From: Phoronis australis
Lineage: Eukaryota; Phoronida; Phoronidae
DNA length: 49,242 nt
NCBI GenBank assembly: GCA_002633005.1
Contig: NMRA01000109.1
Location: 933,880 to 983,121, forward strand
Direction: 5' to 3'
The notes under the pieces are model-generated. The model worked only from the letters and a program-made list of their open reading frames with translations. It was not told the DNA's origin and did not search any database. How positions within the stretch are numbered: the first letter of the stretch is position 1; each line of letters starts with the position of its first letter. Below are positions 1 through 12,143 of this stretch, piece by piece. Position numbers and translations under genes: made by a program.

Positions 1-481
1 TATTCGTTTACGATTTCCCTTACGTGTACTGTGAGACATGAACAATGTATAGGCCATCAAAAAATCATACGGGGCTTGACAGTGTCATGAGAAGTGCCAA
101 TTTCCTGCGAACAACTACCTCTTCAATAATTCTTTTCTAATAACGCTCTTCAAAGGAAATACTATCTTTGGAATACTCTGGTAAAATATCGATGTTTTCG
201 ATATTTTCATACCTATAATCAGCCATGTATATTGTAATTCACTAATAGTGATTTTTCAAGTTCTTCAAACGTGCGGCTTTTGCGGTCAATGCTATTTGAT
301 TTTTCGTTAATACAATCGCATATTAATATTTTCGTTGTTAAGGCCGCATGGCTGCTGTACTACACATGAACAGTTCATGTGAGTTTCTCGACTAGTTTGA
401 AATTTAACTACACCCCTTCGCGAACAGGGTTGGGGCGCAAGGAGCAAGAAAGGACACCTGGGAAAGGACACACACTGAGAG

Positions 482-625
482 CATGAAGGGCGCAGCACTT
501 AAAAAAGTGGGAGCGCTATAGCCCCAGCCCCCTTGTGGTGCACCGCCCATAGACCAAGGGCGGCGCAGCACTGAAAAAAGTAGGGGTGCTGTAGCCCCAC
601 AGCCCCCTATGGTGTGCCGCCAATG
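482..625 (-). mobile_element. GC-rich miniature element, family CATGGGCGGCGC, copy 1
   Basis: This is a dimer-like block of two related units of about 70 bases. Each unit carries a GCAGCACT-A6-GT segment, a TAGCCCC(A) segment and a CACCGCCCAT or GTGCCGCC segment. Related blocks occur in the opposite orientation at 35398-35541 and 38850-38940, where the ends are a clear inverted repeat (CATGGGCGGCGC and GCGCCGCCCATG). It is probably a non-autonomous DNA element; the superfamily cannot be decided. Confidence 0.65.
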
Positions 626-1349
626 TAGAAAGGCAGGAAATGAACAACATATTGAGGCTATCACCAGGGCAACTCTCCGTCAGGTACGCAACTGTTCGGA
701 ACTGTACAAACTCTTATTAAATTCATCACCGGGATTCTAGCAATGTCGTGATTGCTTTTATTGCTATGAATTTTTTGTCGGTGTGACTATACGTCGACTC
801 CACTAAGACAATGAAGAACATCAAACCCATGACAACAGTGCTGCCGACATGCCTCTATTAGGGCCTACCTACCATGACATTGGCTGTCATAACCCACGTA
901 TATTGTAACCTAATTGGACAATAATGAAATATTACTCACAGATTACGACACATACCCTGCTCATTGCGGAAACTCTACTCACCCTTGATTCTAAAGCATC
1001 CCCTCCCTGAATATCAATAGTATTTCCACCAAGTTACAACTCTGGCTCTGACTCCCGCCAATTTTCTGTNATTTTCATACCTGTAATCAGCCATGTATAT
1101 TGTAATTCACTAATAGTGATTTTTCAAGTTCGTCAAACGTGCGGCTTTTGCGGTCAATGCTATTTGTTTTTTCGTTAATACAATCGCATATTAATATTTT
1201 GGTTGTTAAGGCCGCATGGCTGCTGTACTACACATGAACAGTTCATGTGAGTTTCTCGACTAGTTTGAAATTTAACTACACCCCTTCGCGAACAGTGTTG
1301 GGGCGCAAGGAGCAAGAAAGGACACCTGGGAAAGGACACACACTGAGAG

Positions 1350-1493
1350 CATGAACGGCGCAGCACTTAAAAAAGTGGGAGCGCTATAGCCCCAGCCCCC
1401 TTGTGGTGCACCGCCCATAGACCAAGGGCGGCGCAGCACTGAAAAAAGTAGGGGTGCTGTAGCCCCACAGCCCCCTATGGTGTGCCGCCAATG
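1350..1493 (-). mobile_element. GC-rich miniature element, copy 2 (inside the duplicated unit)
   Basis: This is the same block as at 482-625, displaced by exactly 868 bases as part of the 867-base duplication. It is therefore not an independent insertion. Confidence 0.65.
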
Positions 1494-2029
1494 GAGAAAG
1501 GCAGGAAATGAACAACATATTGAGGCTATCACCAGGGCAACTCTCCGTCAGGTACGCAACTGTTCGGAACTGTACAAACTCTTATTAAATTCATCACCGG
1601 GATTCTAGCAATGTCGTGATTGCTTTTATTGCTATGAATTTTTTGTCGGTGTGACTATACGTCGACTCCACTAAGACAATGAAGAACATCAAACCCATGA
1701 CAACAGTGCTGCCGACATGCCTCTATTAGGGCCTACCTACCATGACATTGGCTGTCATAACCCACGTATATTGTAACCTAATTGGACAATAATGAAATAT
1801 TACTCACAGATTACGACACATACCCTGCTCATTGCGGAAACTCTACTCACCCTTGATTCTAAAGCATCCCCTCCTTGAATATCAATAGTATTTCCACTAA
1901 GTTACAACTCTGGCTCTGACTCCCGCCAATTTTCTGTTCCCTGTCCACTTTCATTTTGTGCACTGTCACAGAAGACAGTTTCGTTGAAAGAAAGTGACGG
2001 GTTGTTCTCAAAATGCACTAAATGAGTAA

Positions 2030-2346
2030 CAGTGGCGGACCTAGGATACCATAACGGGGATGGGGGACCAACATGTTGCCTCGGGGGAATTGGGCAAAGC
2101 GCGGCTGTATGTGCGCAGACGGCCCGAAAGTTGTGAGGGGTGGGGGCCAGGGATGTGGACCTTTTGTTCAGGAAATCTAATGGTTTGCAGAAAAAAACGA
2201 TTCCGTCCTAGCACACCCCTCGTCCGCTACGGGTCCTGGTTCCTCAACTCAATAGTTCCTCACGCTTCACGCTGCTGTTGTTTCATTTTGCTTCCGGTAG
2301 CCAAGGGAGAGGGTGGCGCAGCCCCCCCTCCCTAAATCCGCCTATG
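2030..2346 (+). mobile_element. Miniature hAT-like element, family CAGTGGCGGA
   Basis: The left end reads CAGTGGCGGACCTAGGAT and the right end is CCCTAAATCCGCCTATG, an imperfect inverted repeat typical of hAT-related miniature elements. Related ends bound 16862-18066 (opposite orientation) and 43338-43493. The interior is G-rich near the left end and C-rich near the right end and encodes nothing recognisable. A clean 8-base target duplication is not visible. Confidence 0.6.
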
Positions 2347-3204
2347 GGTAAAACTTTACAGGCCCGTAGGGGGGGCCGATTCGATCGAACCCCCCGTCGA
2401 AAAGGTCCAGCTCGGGCTACGATAAGGAAGTAGCTGAACACCAACAAAAATTACTACAGCCACTATTAATTAAAATAATAACAAAACTAGTGATGATTTC
2501 GAAGCCTAAATGCTCATCTTATTCAAACCGCTTTGCATAGTGACATCAGACCACAAGAACTTCGCCTGATAGTTCTTGTAGACAACGGGATCTTAGGCCT
2601 ACAGACGACCAGAGGACGCTTCAAAAGATTGACAGTTTCAAAGACACCGACTAACCACAAACGCACGTGCTCTCGTGATGACTACACCATGAGGTAAGAG
2701 CGTCATTCTAAATTAGCGAACATGCCTGGCGGTAAACAGCATCGAGAGAGAGCTCTCAAAAAAGCAGCGAGTGGGTGTCTTAAAATCGACCAATGGGCGA
2801 AGAAGCAGAAAACAAGTTTGTCGCATGCATTCGATTGTTGCTAGTGACAATGTATAGCACGCTTTTTGAAATTCCATATCTAAAGATCGCGGATTCTGTT
2901 GCGACTTACAATGTACACTGTACTTGTGGATCGTTTGATTGACATGCATAATGATGCACATAATTGCACGCGTTTCCATTCTTTAAAGTCACCTTACGTA
3001 TCTTCACTATAGCCCCTGCTCCTAAAAACAGACGTTTAATTACCGTGTTTTTTTACAAAAAACTCAGATATGGACATGGGTGCCTGTTCACAGGCAGGAA
3101 TAAGTACATGAACGCTTAGGTCCACTAACCAATCTTCAATCAATGAAAAAAGCCTGGTGTTGACAGCAAATCAGTGGCAATGGTACACCACCTCACAGAG
3201 TTCC

Positions 3205-5226
3205 ATGCGTCCGAGCAACAGATTTGATAGAAGAGGTTTCCAACGCTTTAAGCAAATTAAGTGACGTGCAAAAATACAATCTTATCAAAAATCACGACAA
3301 ACCATCTCCCGACAACATTTTTCCAACAGAGTATGCACGCTTGGTTTAAAGAGTTTGGGAATTCATTGGTGTATAGCTCAAAAATTGATGGTGCGTTCTG
3401 CGTTTCTTGTGCTTTATTTTCGAAAGGTGACGTAAAAAGGCAACCAACCAAGTTAGTGAACAGGCCATTCACGCAATGGCATCATGAAACGAAAGTACTG
3501 TCTGAGCATTTCAAAAAAAGATATCACATGGAGGCATTAGATGATGCTAATACATTTGTTAGCATGATGGAAAATCCGCAGAAAGGTGTTGACGCTGTCT
3601 TAGACAGTAAGGTCAAAGAACAAACTAGAAAGATTATTGTCACGGCTTGACAATAATGGACTCTGCGCGTGCGTATTAAAGGAATTGTTATGGGAAGTTA
3701 CTGACAGCTACCTGGTTACCAATATGAAAAGGAATTCTTTAAAATTGTAGGAGAAATTACATGTTAATATTTTGATGACCTTTCCACTTACTGACCTCTT
3801 CCGGTGCATTATGAACCCCGATGNTGTGTATACGATTTGTAGACGCCGATGACAACATTCGAGAGGAGTTGCAGGAAATCTGTAGTCTTGCGCGGTTAAC
3901 CGGCAAACACGTAGCGGAATGCATAATGGGCACCTTAGATAGGCTCGGGATCGACATTGCCAACTGCAGAGGCCAGGGATATGATGGCGCAGCAAATATG
4001 AGTAGTGACAACGTTGACGTCCAGGCAATCCAGCGTGAACACTCTCCTTTAGCCTTATACACACATTGCTTCGGTCATTGTCTAAACTTAGTGATAGCCT
4101 GTTCATGTTCGATACAGGAAATCAGAAACACTTTGGATAAAGTAAAATGCGTTGTTTATTTTTTATGAGCAGTCCAAAGAGAGAACACCTCCTGAATGAA
4201 GTACATAAAAAGAAAGACCCCGAATCGCTAAAAACGCCCCTCATTGAGGTTTGCCGCAATCGCTGGTCGGCACGTCACGATGCTTACTCGAGGTTTTTTC
4301 AGTCGTACGGGTGTATTGTAATTTCGCTAGAAGTTATAGCATATGACCAACACAAGCACGAGTACAGCACCGCCGTGACATCGGGCTGGACAGGGAAGTA
4401 CAAATCCGAAGCAAGTGGGTTGCTAGCTGGTATCACTTCCTTTGATTTTATAGTGACATTCTGCATAGTATATAACTTACTTTCTCATCTAGAAGGCATT
4501 ACAATCAAATTGCAGATTACAACAGTTGATATTGTACAAGCTTACGGAATGGTGAATGAGATTCAAAACCTGTACCAGGAACTTCGCGAGACTGTGGACA
4601 TTTACCACCAAGCCGTTGTCATGGCTCGAGATGTTGGTGTGGAACCCAGCATGCCGCGACAAGCTCTTCGCCAAACACATCGAGCAAATCCACCAAATTC
4701 CAGTGTCAAGCAGTACAGTGATGATTACCGTTTCTGGATCACATTGCATCCGAATTTAGGGCCCTTTTTTCTCGAACAACCGTTACGGCATCCTCACTTC
4801 TAGGATTGATTCCGTCTCATCTCGGGGAAATTGAACCGGAAGTCATAAACATGTATAAAGCAGATCTGCCGTCACCCGAGTTACTTCAACAGCAAATGAT
4901 GCGATGGAGGCACAAGTAGAAATCCCAGCAGAATGCGCCCTCGACATGTGCCCAGCCTATTAAAGACTGTGACCAAATTTTGTATCCGAACGTCTATGTA
5001 CTGCTAAAAATTTTGGCTACACTACCGGTGACGTGAATGCGAGAGATCCGCTAGCTCATTACGCAGACTCAACACGTTCATGCGAGCAAGTATGAGTGGT
5101 GACAGAATGTCATCCCTGGCGCTGATGCATGTTCATTACAACAAAGAGATAGAAATTGACAGAGTTGTCCAGCGTTTTGAGCAAATAAATCCCAGGAAGG
5201 TGAAATTTGGTAGCGTACTAACCTGA
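3205..5226 (+). pseudogene. hAT transposase pseudogene (ZMYM1-like / DUF4371 type)
   Basis: The protein is broken over several frames. Around 3245-3330 one frame reads LSDVQKYNLIKNHDKPSPDN. A frameshift leads into 3330-3650 with WFKEFGNSLVYSSKIDGAFC and VSCALFSKG, the TTF-type zinc-binding region of hAT transposases of the ZMYM1 type. After the n at 3824 comes FVDADDNIREELQEIC and then CRGQGYDGAANMS and THCFGHCLNLV, part of the RNase H-like catalytic core. Another shift near 4150 continues to about 4770. The C-terminal dimerisation segment follows in further frames, with LRRLNTFMRASMSGDRMSSL at about 5068-5127, ending at about 5226. At least four frameshifts and two in-frame stops make it non-functional. 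The family assignment rests on these motifs. Confidence 0.85.
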
Positions 5227-5325
5227 TGTGTATCTTCTCGCTTCGATGAGCGTACTTAAAGTGGAACTTACATATATATTGAATTAAGTGTATTAAGCTT
5301 TTGTTCAACTATTAATGTTCTTGAC

Positions 5326-5331
5326 AATAAA
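5326..5331 (+). promoter_or_regulatory. Possible poly(A) signal of the hAT transposase
   Basis: AATAAA lies about 100 bases after the last recognisable transposase codon and inside the right end of the hAT element. Position and orientation fit a 3' processing signal. It is a six-base motif, so chance is possible. Confidence 0.4.
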
Positions 5332-5493
5332 GCTTTGAAAACTTATTGCGTCGCCCATTGTCAGCTTCTGAAGTGCTCTAACCAGAAAGGTAGAGAGGGT
5401 CGACGCTACTTCTAGCGAAATGCCATCAAAGGAAAGGTCCAACCTTTTAGAAATTCCACCCCCGCCCCTCGTATAATCCTGACTACGGGCCTG

Positions 5494-7038
5494 CCTTATG
5501 AGAAAATGTGGTTAGCTGCGTTAATGATTCAGTGCCACCCGTATATTTGGACTTATAGCCAAGCAGCATGAAAACTGTTTGTGTCAGCTGTTTTGTACCA
5601 CGGCCACGCAAAAGTACACGTACTAATCTGGATCAAAAATACAATTGCGTGCAAACGTGTTTAAACTTCAAACAAATGAAGTAGACCGTTCCAGAGATCC
5701 AGGTGATATTAGGCAGGTCATATTGACCGAGGGCAATGTTACCCCGAAAGCAGAATTGCTGTCACGAAATCCTTACGACCTGATATGAACCATTGGGATA
5801 GTATCGTCTGCTCTAAAGACAGCCTTGAATAGGTGCCTACGTTCTGTTCGCTTTGTACTAGCCAGGGTTTATGTATGCAGCGCCGAATGTTCAGATCACG
5901 ATAACAACAGCTGGCGTCCGGACGGCATGAACGAAAATACACACTTCCTTCCCACTGGTGCGTGTAACACGCCAGCATTGCCTATTGATTATGTATGGGG
6001 CTTCTCATTTCCGTATAGATGGCGCTATCAGTGACAAAGTGTAGAACGAGATCTATTGCCTTCGTAGGCCTAGTCCAACTCCAGAGCATTACCTTATCAG
6101 TAGATTCGGTCACATTACCTCCACACCAGAACGATTTTTCAGACGAATAAAGCCGGGGAAAATTATGACATTATCTTGTATTATCGGGCACCGAGAGCAA
6201 TCTAAAGCGATAATTTCTGTTTTTGATAATCATTTCTGCTTGTTTTTTTGCAAATTGTCTGTTTGCGGAACTATTTTGAACGAACTCACGCTCAAATGTT
6301 ATTTTCACATATGTGTAACGAGGCGACTGGTGGATGAGACAGTCTCGTCACCTGGTGACTGCACTGGCAGCCGCTTTGTAAATGCAACTGCACCGTGTTT
6401 AACCAATCAGGGGACAGAAGTGCAGCATGTAAGCTACACGCTGGCCATAATGCAGTCACCAGAAACTCCTAACAATGTCAAATCGCAGTGTCGAATCTAC
6501 GGGGGTTCTGAGATTTAAACACCTTAGGCCAGGACGAGCCAAAAAACCACCGACGTTGGTAGTCACGCATCAGCTATAGGGGGATCCACCCCACACCGAC
6601 AAAATCATAATAGATCCGCCAATGAGTCGCACAGCCGCTATGATTCAGAATCTGGAAAAATCGTGTCAGAAGCAACAATTACCCAGTCGTGTGTCAAATA
6701 AAATAATAATCAATCACGAGTCTCAGCTTGCGCGCGTTGGTTATTCTTCAAGTTGTGCTGGTACGCCGAAATTCTACGTCTATCATTGTAACACGTACTG
6801 CAACGAGACTCGGGTGAGCTCGGTCATTCAAGGATCCAGTCAGACCATCCGCTCTTTCATTCATCACCAGTCTCTGACGTCAGAGTACGTGCGGTGAGCA
6901 CTGTCGGATTCAAGTTATTATTAAAAGTAATCTCACTGTGTAAATATCGCAGGATCGATATGACAAAATTGGTTATTTCCTAAAACCACTCAAGATTACG
7001 AATTACCGTTCTCGGTATAGAGCTCTTTAAACATTGAC
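5494..7038. other. No gene recognised
   Basis: Several open frames of 60-120 codons occur here (for example 6165-6518 on the plus strand). None shows a domain, a signal peptide or a convincing composition. No tRNA or other structured RNA was recognised. It is treated as intergenic sequence. Confidence 0.5.
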
Positions 7039-7256
7039 CATGCGCGCACATTGCCGTAAAAATGAGGGTTTGAATTTTTGAGAATGTGGACCTTTTACTA
7101 AGATTCAGGGATTACTTTCAGAGCTATGAATTGTACATTCGCCGAATTTTGGTAGTTCCTGCCTTTTTAGCGCACTTTTACTCCGTTTTCTTTTTTTTTC
7201 GGACTTTTTGTTTCTCTGAGGTGGACCTTTTGCCGGCACTTCGCCATGCGCGCATG
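7039..7256. mobile_element. Miniature element, family CATGCGCGCA, copy 1
   Basis: CATGCGCGCA at 7039 is mirrored by TGCGCGCATG ending at 7256. The interior contains GGACTTTTTGTTTCTCTGAG and GTGGACCTTTT segments that recur at 25972-26100 within a second element with the same left end. No coding potential was seen. The superfamily is unassigned. Confidence 0.6.
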
Positions 7257-7594
7257 TTGACTAAATACTCTTCCTGTAGATAGTAAACATAAATGAGCGT
7301 AAATGATTTTGAGGTTACAGAATCGTCTGTTTACCGCGCCCAAAGGAAACCCGATAACTCAGTAGTGAACTCGTTCATCGTCGAAGATAGGCGTAAGCAG
7401 AAAACTCTCGTCTGTGAAGACAATTTAAGCGTTACCAGCCAAATTTCAGGACCGATAACCAAATCTTCGTTATACGTCGGGGTTCGTATTCTTTCTGTTG
7501 TTTTAGCTATGAATTCATTGTAAGTTAATATTTGCGCGTATTTTGACCCTTGCACCTGTAACTGAAACAATAACTTTTTTTCTAAGAAAATTAA

Positions 7595-7596
<2 letters not shown>

Positions 7597-7649
<53 letters not shown>
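7597..7649. repeat. (GA)n microsatellite
   Basis: An uninterrupted AG dinucleotide run of about 26 units. It creates an artificial Leu-Ser open frame on the minus strand. Confidence 0.95.
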
Positions 7650-7650
<1 letters not shown>

Positions 7651-7756
7651 GAATACTCGTCAACGCTTCCAGTTTTGTAAAGCACAAACTAAAGGTGTTC
7701 AAGGGTCATTTCGCCATTATTTAGCTGTTCAGGTTGGATCATCAATCGAACCCCAC

Positions 7757-8834
7757 TGATATGCCGTGAAATGTAACAATTTCGTTACAATCTTGTTACA
7801 TTTTACGTTGAATGCACATGCGAGAAATGCACCATTGTTACATTTTACGAAGCCAACGTCATATTACAAGGAAAATGACCTCAAATCACGAAGGAGTAGT
7901 ATCTGGCTCGGCCGGGGCTACAGGAGTATTTTTGACGACAACAACAAAATTGTTTGATGTTTTGTTACCAACACTATTTCAGACAGGTTTGACATAGGAA
8001 CAATGATATTTTTAAGCTGTTTAAAACACTTTACTTTGCTCACTCTTGTCAAAGGCGATCTTTCGCTGTTGCACTGGCAAAATGTATCAACCTGCTCGCA
8101 AATAAATTCGTGCTTTTACTTCCTTCCACCACAATGTGAACTAAAATAGATGTTTTTTCTATCAAATTAGCTTCCGAAATTGAATTCTTCGAGAAAATTT
8201 TTTTGTTATGGTCATTTGTTCCGGAAGAAATACGATAAATATTAGCAAAATACGATGTCACTGTTTGTATTTTGCTTACCAAGGCAAGTTTATGTACTGT
8301 AATGCCGGATACACAATTGGTTTATGACACGTGATCGCCAAGAAAGGATTGCAAGAAAACAATAAAAAAATATTTCCTGATCCTGGAAACTCTTTTCGTC
8401 TGGAGTTGAAACTGTACGGAGTACATTTTTGATCATACCAAGAAACATTGTAACAAAAAACAATGGAAAGCACATAGGGACACATCTATAAATTCGAGGT
8501 ACCACATTTGACACAATTTCATTCAAACAAACCGAGAAAGAAGACAATAAGTGTGTGAACCGCTACCCTCCGTGTGACAAATACCATGCAAACTTATGAA
8601 ATATGACGTCGCTTTCGTAAAATGTAAGAATGGTACATTTCTTGCATGTGCATTCGACGTAAATTGTAACAATTACATAAAATGTAACAACTTGTTACAT
8701 TTTAGGAGAGGCCTAGCAACGTAAAATATAACAGTTACATTTTACGTCATTGTTATATTTTGCGTTGCCAGGCCTCTCCTAAAATGTAACAAGTTTTAAC
8801 ATTTTACGAAATTGTTACATTTTACGCCGTATCA
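7757..8834. mobile_element. Foldback / miniature inverted-repeat element based on TGTTACATTTTACG
   Basis: The left end (TGATATGCCGTGAAATGTAA, continuing CAATTTCGT) pairs with the right end, which ends ...ACGAAATTGTTACATTTTACGCCGTATCA. A longer inner arm at 7757-7863 has an inverted partner at 8592-8694 (shared core GAATGCACATGC, and AAATGTACCATT in variant forms). A 42-base hairpin follows at 8691-8793. The motif TGTTACATTTTA, or its complement, recurs about ten times. CCCCAC immediately before and CCGCAC immediately after are a possible 6-base target duplication with one mismatch. The central 730 bases show no convincing gene. The family is not recognised. Confidence 0.75.
8691..8793. repeat. 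42-base inverted repeat with 19-base loop
   Basis: Arms 8691-8732 and 8752-8793 are complementary at 40 of 42 positions (core AGGAGAGGCCTRGCAACG). A transcript through here would fold into a long near-perfect hairpin. Confidence 0.9.
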
Positions 8835-10940
8835 CCGCACACCGGATCTTGAACTGCTGCCGAATATCCGGCAACTCAAGTCACAGGCAATGTGTGCCAC
8901 TTTTGACTTCGCAATTTTAGGGTTGGCCAACTCCAACAAACTCTGAGGCGTTTTCTAAAGTCGCTCACGATTTTGAATTGTTCTTTATGGTAACAGAAAC
9001 AGAATCCTATTGCCGTAAGGCAAGGAATATTATAAGACCGATTTTATGAGAATAAAAGGTCAAATTCCAGTTTCATTTTTGTAGCCTGCTCAGTGAGCTC
9101 TAGGCACCAGAATACTGGTTCCTATAGGGGAGCTGAATGAAGAAGGAGTAGCAATTTGTCTACTTGCTCATTGGTCAGCTAAACAATATTTTTAAAATTT
9201 GGTTTGCGCTTTGGCGTAGCTGCACGTGTAGAAGCATGGGCGTGAATACTCGTCAATACGGTAATCAAGGTTTTCGCGCTCAAAAAACGTGGGCGCAAAG
9301 AGTGTAGTGCACTTTTTGATGAAGACGGCATGACTAGGTCAGTTAACTGCAATCAACTGAGTATAAGCGGGGAGTGACCTAAATCTTTCTCGAAACTGGA
9401 TTCCCATGGTAACTAGCTAGTGTAGACAAGATTGCAATGCAGATGTCATTCTCCTTAATCATCAAGAGTCAGTACTTAAAATGCCGAGCATACCATTAGA
9501 CCGCACTTTCCATCGACCTTGGCGTGGCCTTTTCACCGATAATTATTTATAATAACCCCGATGTACGTTTCAGGCGCATCGAAATTTTTATCGAAAACAG
9601 AGATTTTTTTGGGTGCACATGTCATCATCTTTGCATTTCACCAACCCAGAAAATGTAAGCAAAACAAACATTTATGATATAAACCATGAATTGCTTGTGT
9701 GTGCCACTTTTCCAAAACTGGTTGTACGTTCTGTTTATTGGCATGCACTTTCATTATTCAATTTCGAAGAAATGAACGCAATCCATTCCCATACACGGGG
9801 TGGAGTGGCGGCGGCGACGGTTGCAAACGTACCCCACTACTGACAGGTTCTCTCAAGGAACCGCTTATTTGCAATGACGTAAACCCCGTCCTGAGCCAGA
9901 ACAGTTTCGTTTCTAAATCTTTCTGACTGTCCATAATGGCGAATTTTCAAAATGCATTAACCATTAATTTTGGTTATAAACGAACACCACGACGGTATTC
10001 ATTGGAAAAAACAACCAAGTACGGTTTTCGATTTTTAAAAATCGATGAACTAATAGTCTAAAAACTACAACCATTGGGTACGGTTGAAGATAAACTACAG
10101 CGCGTATTGATATACTCGGTGGATATACACACGCTGATCAGAGTTAACAGTATCACATGGATTCATTTTTTAATATTCTTTCAATCTCTTTTTACCGGAT
10201 TTTTGACCAGGAAACAGTTGTTGTGCCCACTTTTCATTTTTATCACTGGCAAAGAGCTAGATTAGTTGTATAGTCAGTGCCACCGAAATTGTCCAGAGAT
10301 TCCAAATCTTCAGTTTGGTTATCACCATATTTGCACTTTTGTATATATTTTATGATTTGAGTTCTAATAAAGATTAAACTTTAATGAAACGTGAAATGTT
10401 TAGTGTACCTGTAATGTGGTAAGTTTAGGGATGGGCTCACAATGAACTTAACTAATAAAGTTTAGCTGGCGATCAAAATCTACCACTGTTTTGGTACTTC
10501 AAGTTCAAAACTTAGATAAAAAGTTATCAACCCGTTCCCAGTAAGAAAAAAAAAACAACAAGTGGGCAGAAGCATTAAAAATTAAGTAAAGAAAACCGAT
10601 ATGAAACTTATTGTTCCTTTGTGAAGTGGCCCTTTGTGAAGATAAACACAAGTTTTAACCTTTTGTAATATTTATAATGAACCAAGTTAAAATTACTCTC
10701 CAGAGTTGCAGGCTATAACTCTGCAAATTTCAGAGAAAACCAAATTGGGGGTAACAACAACCGTTGTTGAGACAGTAATGCTAGCAATTACCTTTCCACT
10801 TCATTAGCTCAGATCTCCTTCAATACAAAGGGTGTGCTGAATAGGCATAGTAAACGTTGTCTGGGGCTTAAGGAATCAGAGCGGTCACCAGTATAAGCGA
10901 GTAATTCTCCACATGTTGGCTGTGTGATCACATGCTAATT
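8835..10940. other. No gene recognised
   Basis: Only short open frames (up to 76 codons) without recognisable domains. An AATAAA with a T-rich context near 10365 could belong to an old 3' end, but no coding region is attached to it. No repeat structure was noticed. Confidence 0.5.
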
Positions 10941-11772
10941 CAGTGTTTGCTGACAGAAAGCTGTTGTGAAACAATATCTCGATTGTATATCCTATGGTCA
11001 GATGTTAGGGGAATCTTTATTTAGATATTCATATACATGTACATTATTCGAATCATTGCTCCTGTGCAACTTTTGCCCTGACGGTTTTGCTGTGGAAGGG
11101 TAACCTGACTTGGTGGCCTCAGACGAGCTAGTAAGTAGATTTGCAGTTTTGCGTCTAATTCACCAAAATAATCACGTGCACATTATTTCTTTGGCTCACT
11201 AGTATAGTCTTTTCGTGACTGGAAGTTTAGTTTCTAACTTCGGCTGGTTTATGTTCGTGAAGTCTTCTGGCCGGCCGCCACGGGCCTGACCGGGTTCCGA
11301 GCCACTGACCGGGATAACCAGCGTTTTTGTGTGTTTAGAACTGAAAAAAAATCGCAAGTCTGTATTTCACGGACGAATTTATCACCGAACAGGTCCCAAA
11401 ACTCCTGCGACCGACCTTGGTAAATTGGCCTACCTAACTTTGTAGGCTAGGTACGTTCCAATACATAATCCGTAACAGCGACATAAAACAACAGATTTGT
11501 TCAATAACTCGATGTATTTGTAAGTGTTTTACTTCGAATGTTTTTGATTTATTGGTGTAAAACGATAAATTCAACCGATAAGCTGACACCAGTAAGCGTG
11601 TTGTGAACTGCTGAACAGACTGCGTTCGAACCTCTGACGTCATTGGTTAATTTCAACACTTCCGTCTGCCGTCATGTGTCAGGTAAAAGAACCGTACTTG
11701 CTGTTATCGAGTGGAACTACGCGATCTAAATTGATATAAAATATGTTGTTTTAGGGTAGCATTCTCCTTTAA
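10941..11772 (+). mobile_element. TTAA-type element, truncated copy (right end preserved)
   Basis: Sequence from CAGTGTTTGCTGACAGAAAG onward matches, in inverted orientation, the segment 41034 to about 41865 of the full element at 41034-42650. Both copies share CTGACCGGGTTCCGAGCCAC-like and ATTTCTTTGGCTCAC blocks. The right terminus is GGGTAGCATTCTCCT followed by TTAA at 11769-11772. Homology stops abruptly at about 10941, so the left third is missing or replaced. No intact protein is visible. Confidence 0.8.
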
Positions 11773-12143
11773 AGTTACTCTTTTCACTTCTCTTCAGTGA
11801 AAAACGAATTTGAATTCTGAAATGATTCTACAACTAATTAAATATTTTCAAAATCACCAGACTTAAATATAGAATTTTCAAAACAATTTTTGAATTTCTG
11901 GTGCTTCACCAACAAAATGGCTGCCATCGTTCACAACTTCGCTCTCTATGCATTGCCAATTAAAAAACACAATGTCCTTAAAGTGATCTGAAAACATTGC
12001 TAGAGTATACAGGAGTCAGTGGGACGTAGCCCCACGAAATCTCTCCGTTTACCAAGGAACGCTTAGTACCTGGGGGTCCTCCAAAGTTTTGAGAAGAATT
12101 GGGTGTCAGAAATAGGAGAAGAGGTGCAAACAGGGTGAAGAGA

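Larger units (their letters stand above)
203..1937. repeat. 867-base unit present twice, joined by a single n
   Basis: Bases 203-1069 recur at 1071-1937 with a constant offset of 868 and only about ten substitutions by eye. The one base between the copies is the ambiguous n at 1070. No indel was noticed and the order is direct. A real tandem duplication is possible. However, a junction falling exactly on a lone n, with about 1 percent divergence, fits two overlapping allelic contig ends placed side by side by a scaffolder. Neither copy holds a believable protein gene; the short open frames in them are chance frames over a GC-rich repeat. Confidence 0.9.
2359..5493 (+). mobile_element. hAT transposon with 11-base terminal inverted repeats
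   Basis: CAGGCCCGTAG at 2359-2369 is matched by its exact complement CTACGGGCCTG at 5483-5493. The subterminal bases are G-rich on the left and C-rich on the right, so pairing extends imperfectly inward. The enclosed 3.1 kb contains a decayed transposase in the same orientation. Flanking bases (ACTTTA before, CCTTATGA after) do not give a clear 8-base target duplication, so the copy is old. A contig join (n at 3824) lies inside and some sequence is probably missing there. Confidence 0.8.

Noticed and set aside
404-664. 86-codon frame that also appears at 1272-1532
   Set aside because: It occurs twice only because the whole 867-base unit is present twice, and it overlies a GC-rich miniature element.
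7331-7702. 123-codon minus-strand frame with a Leu-Ser run
   Set aside because: The run is the GA microsatellite; the remainder has no recognisable feature.
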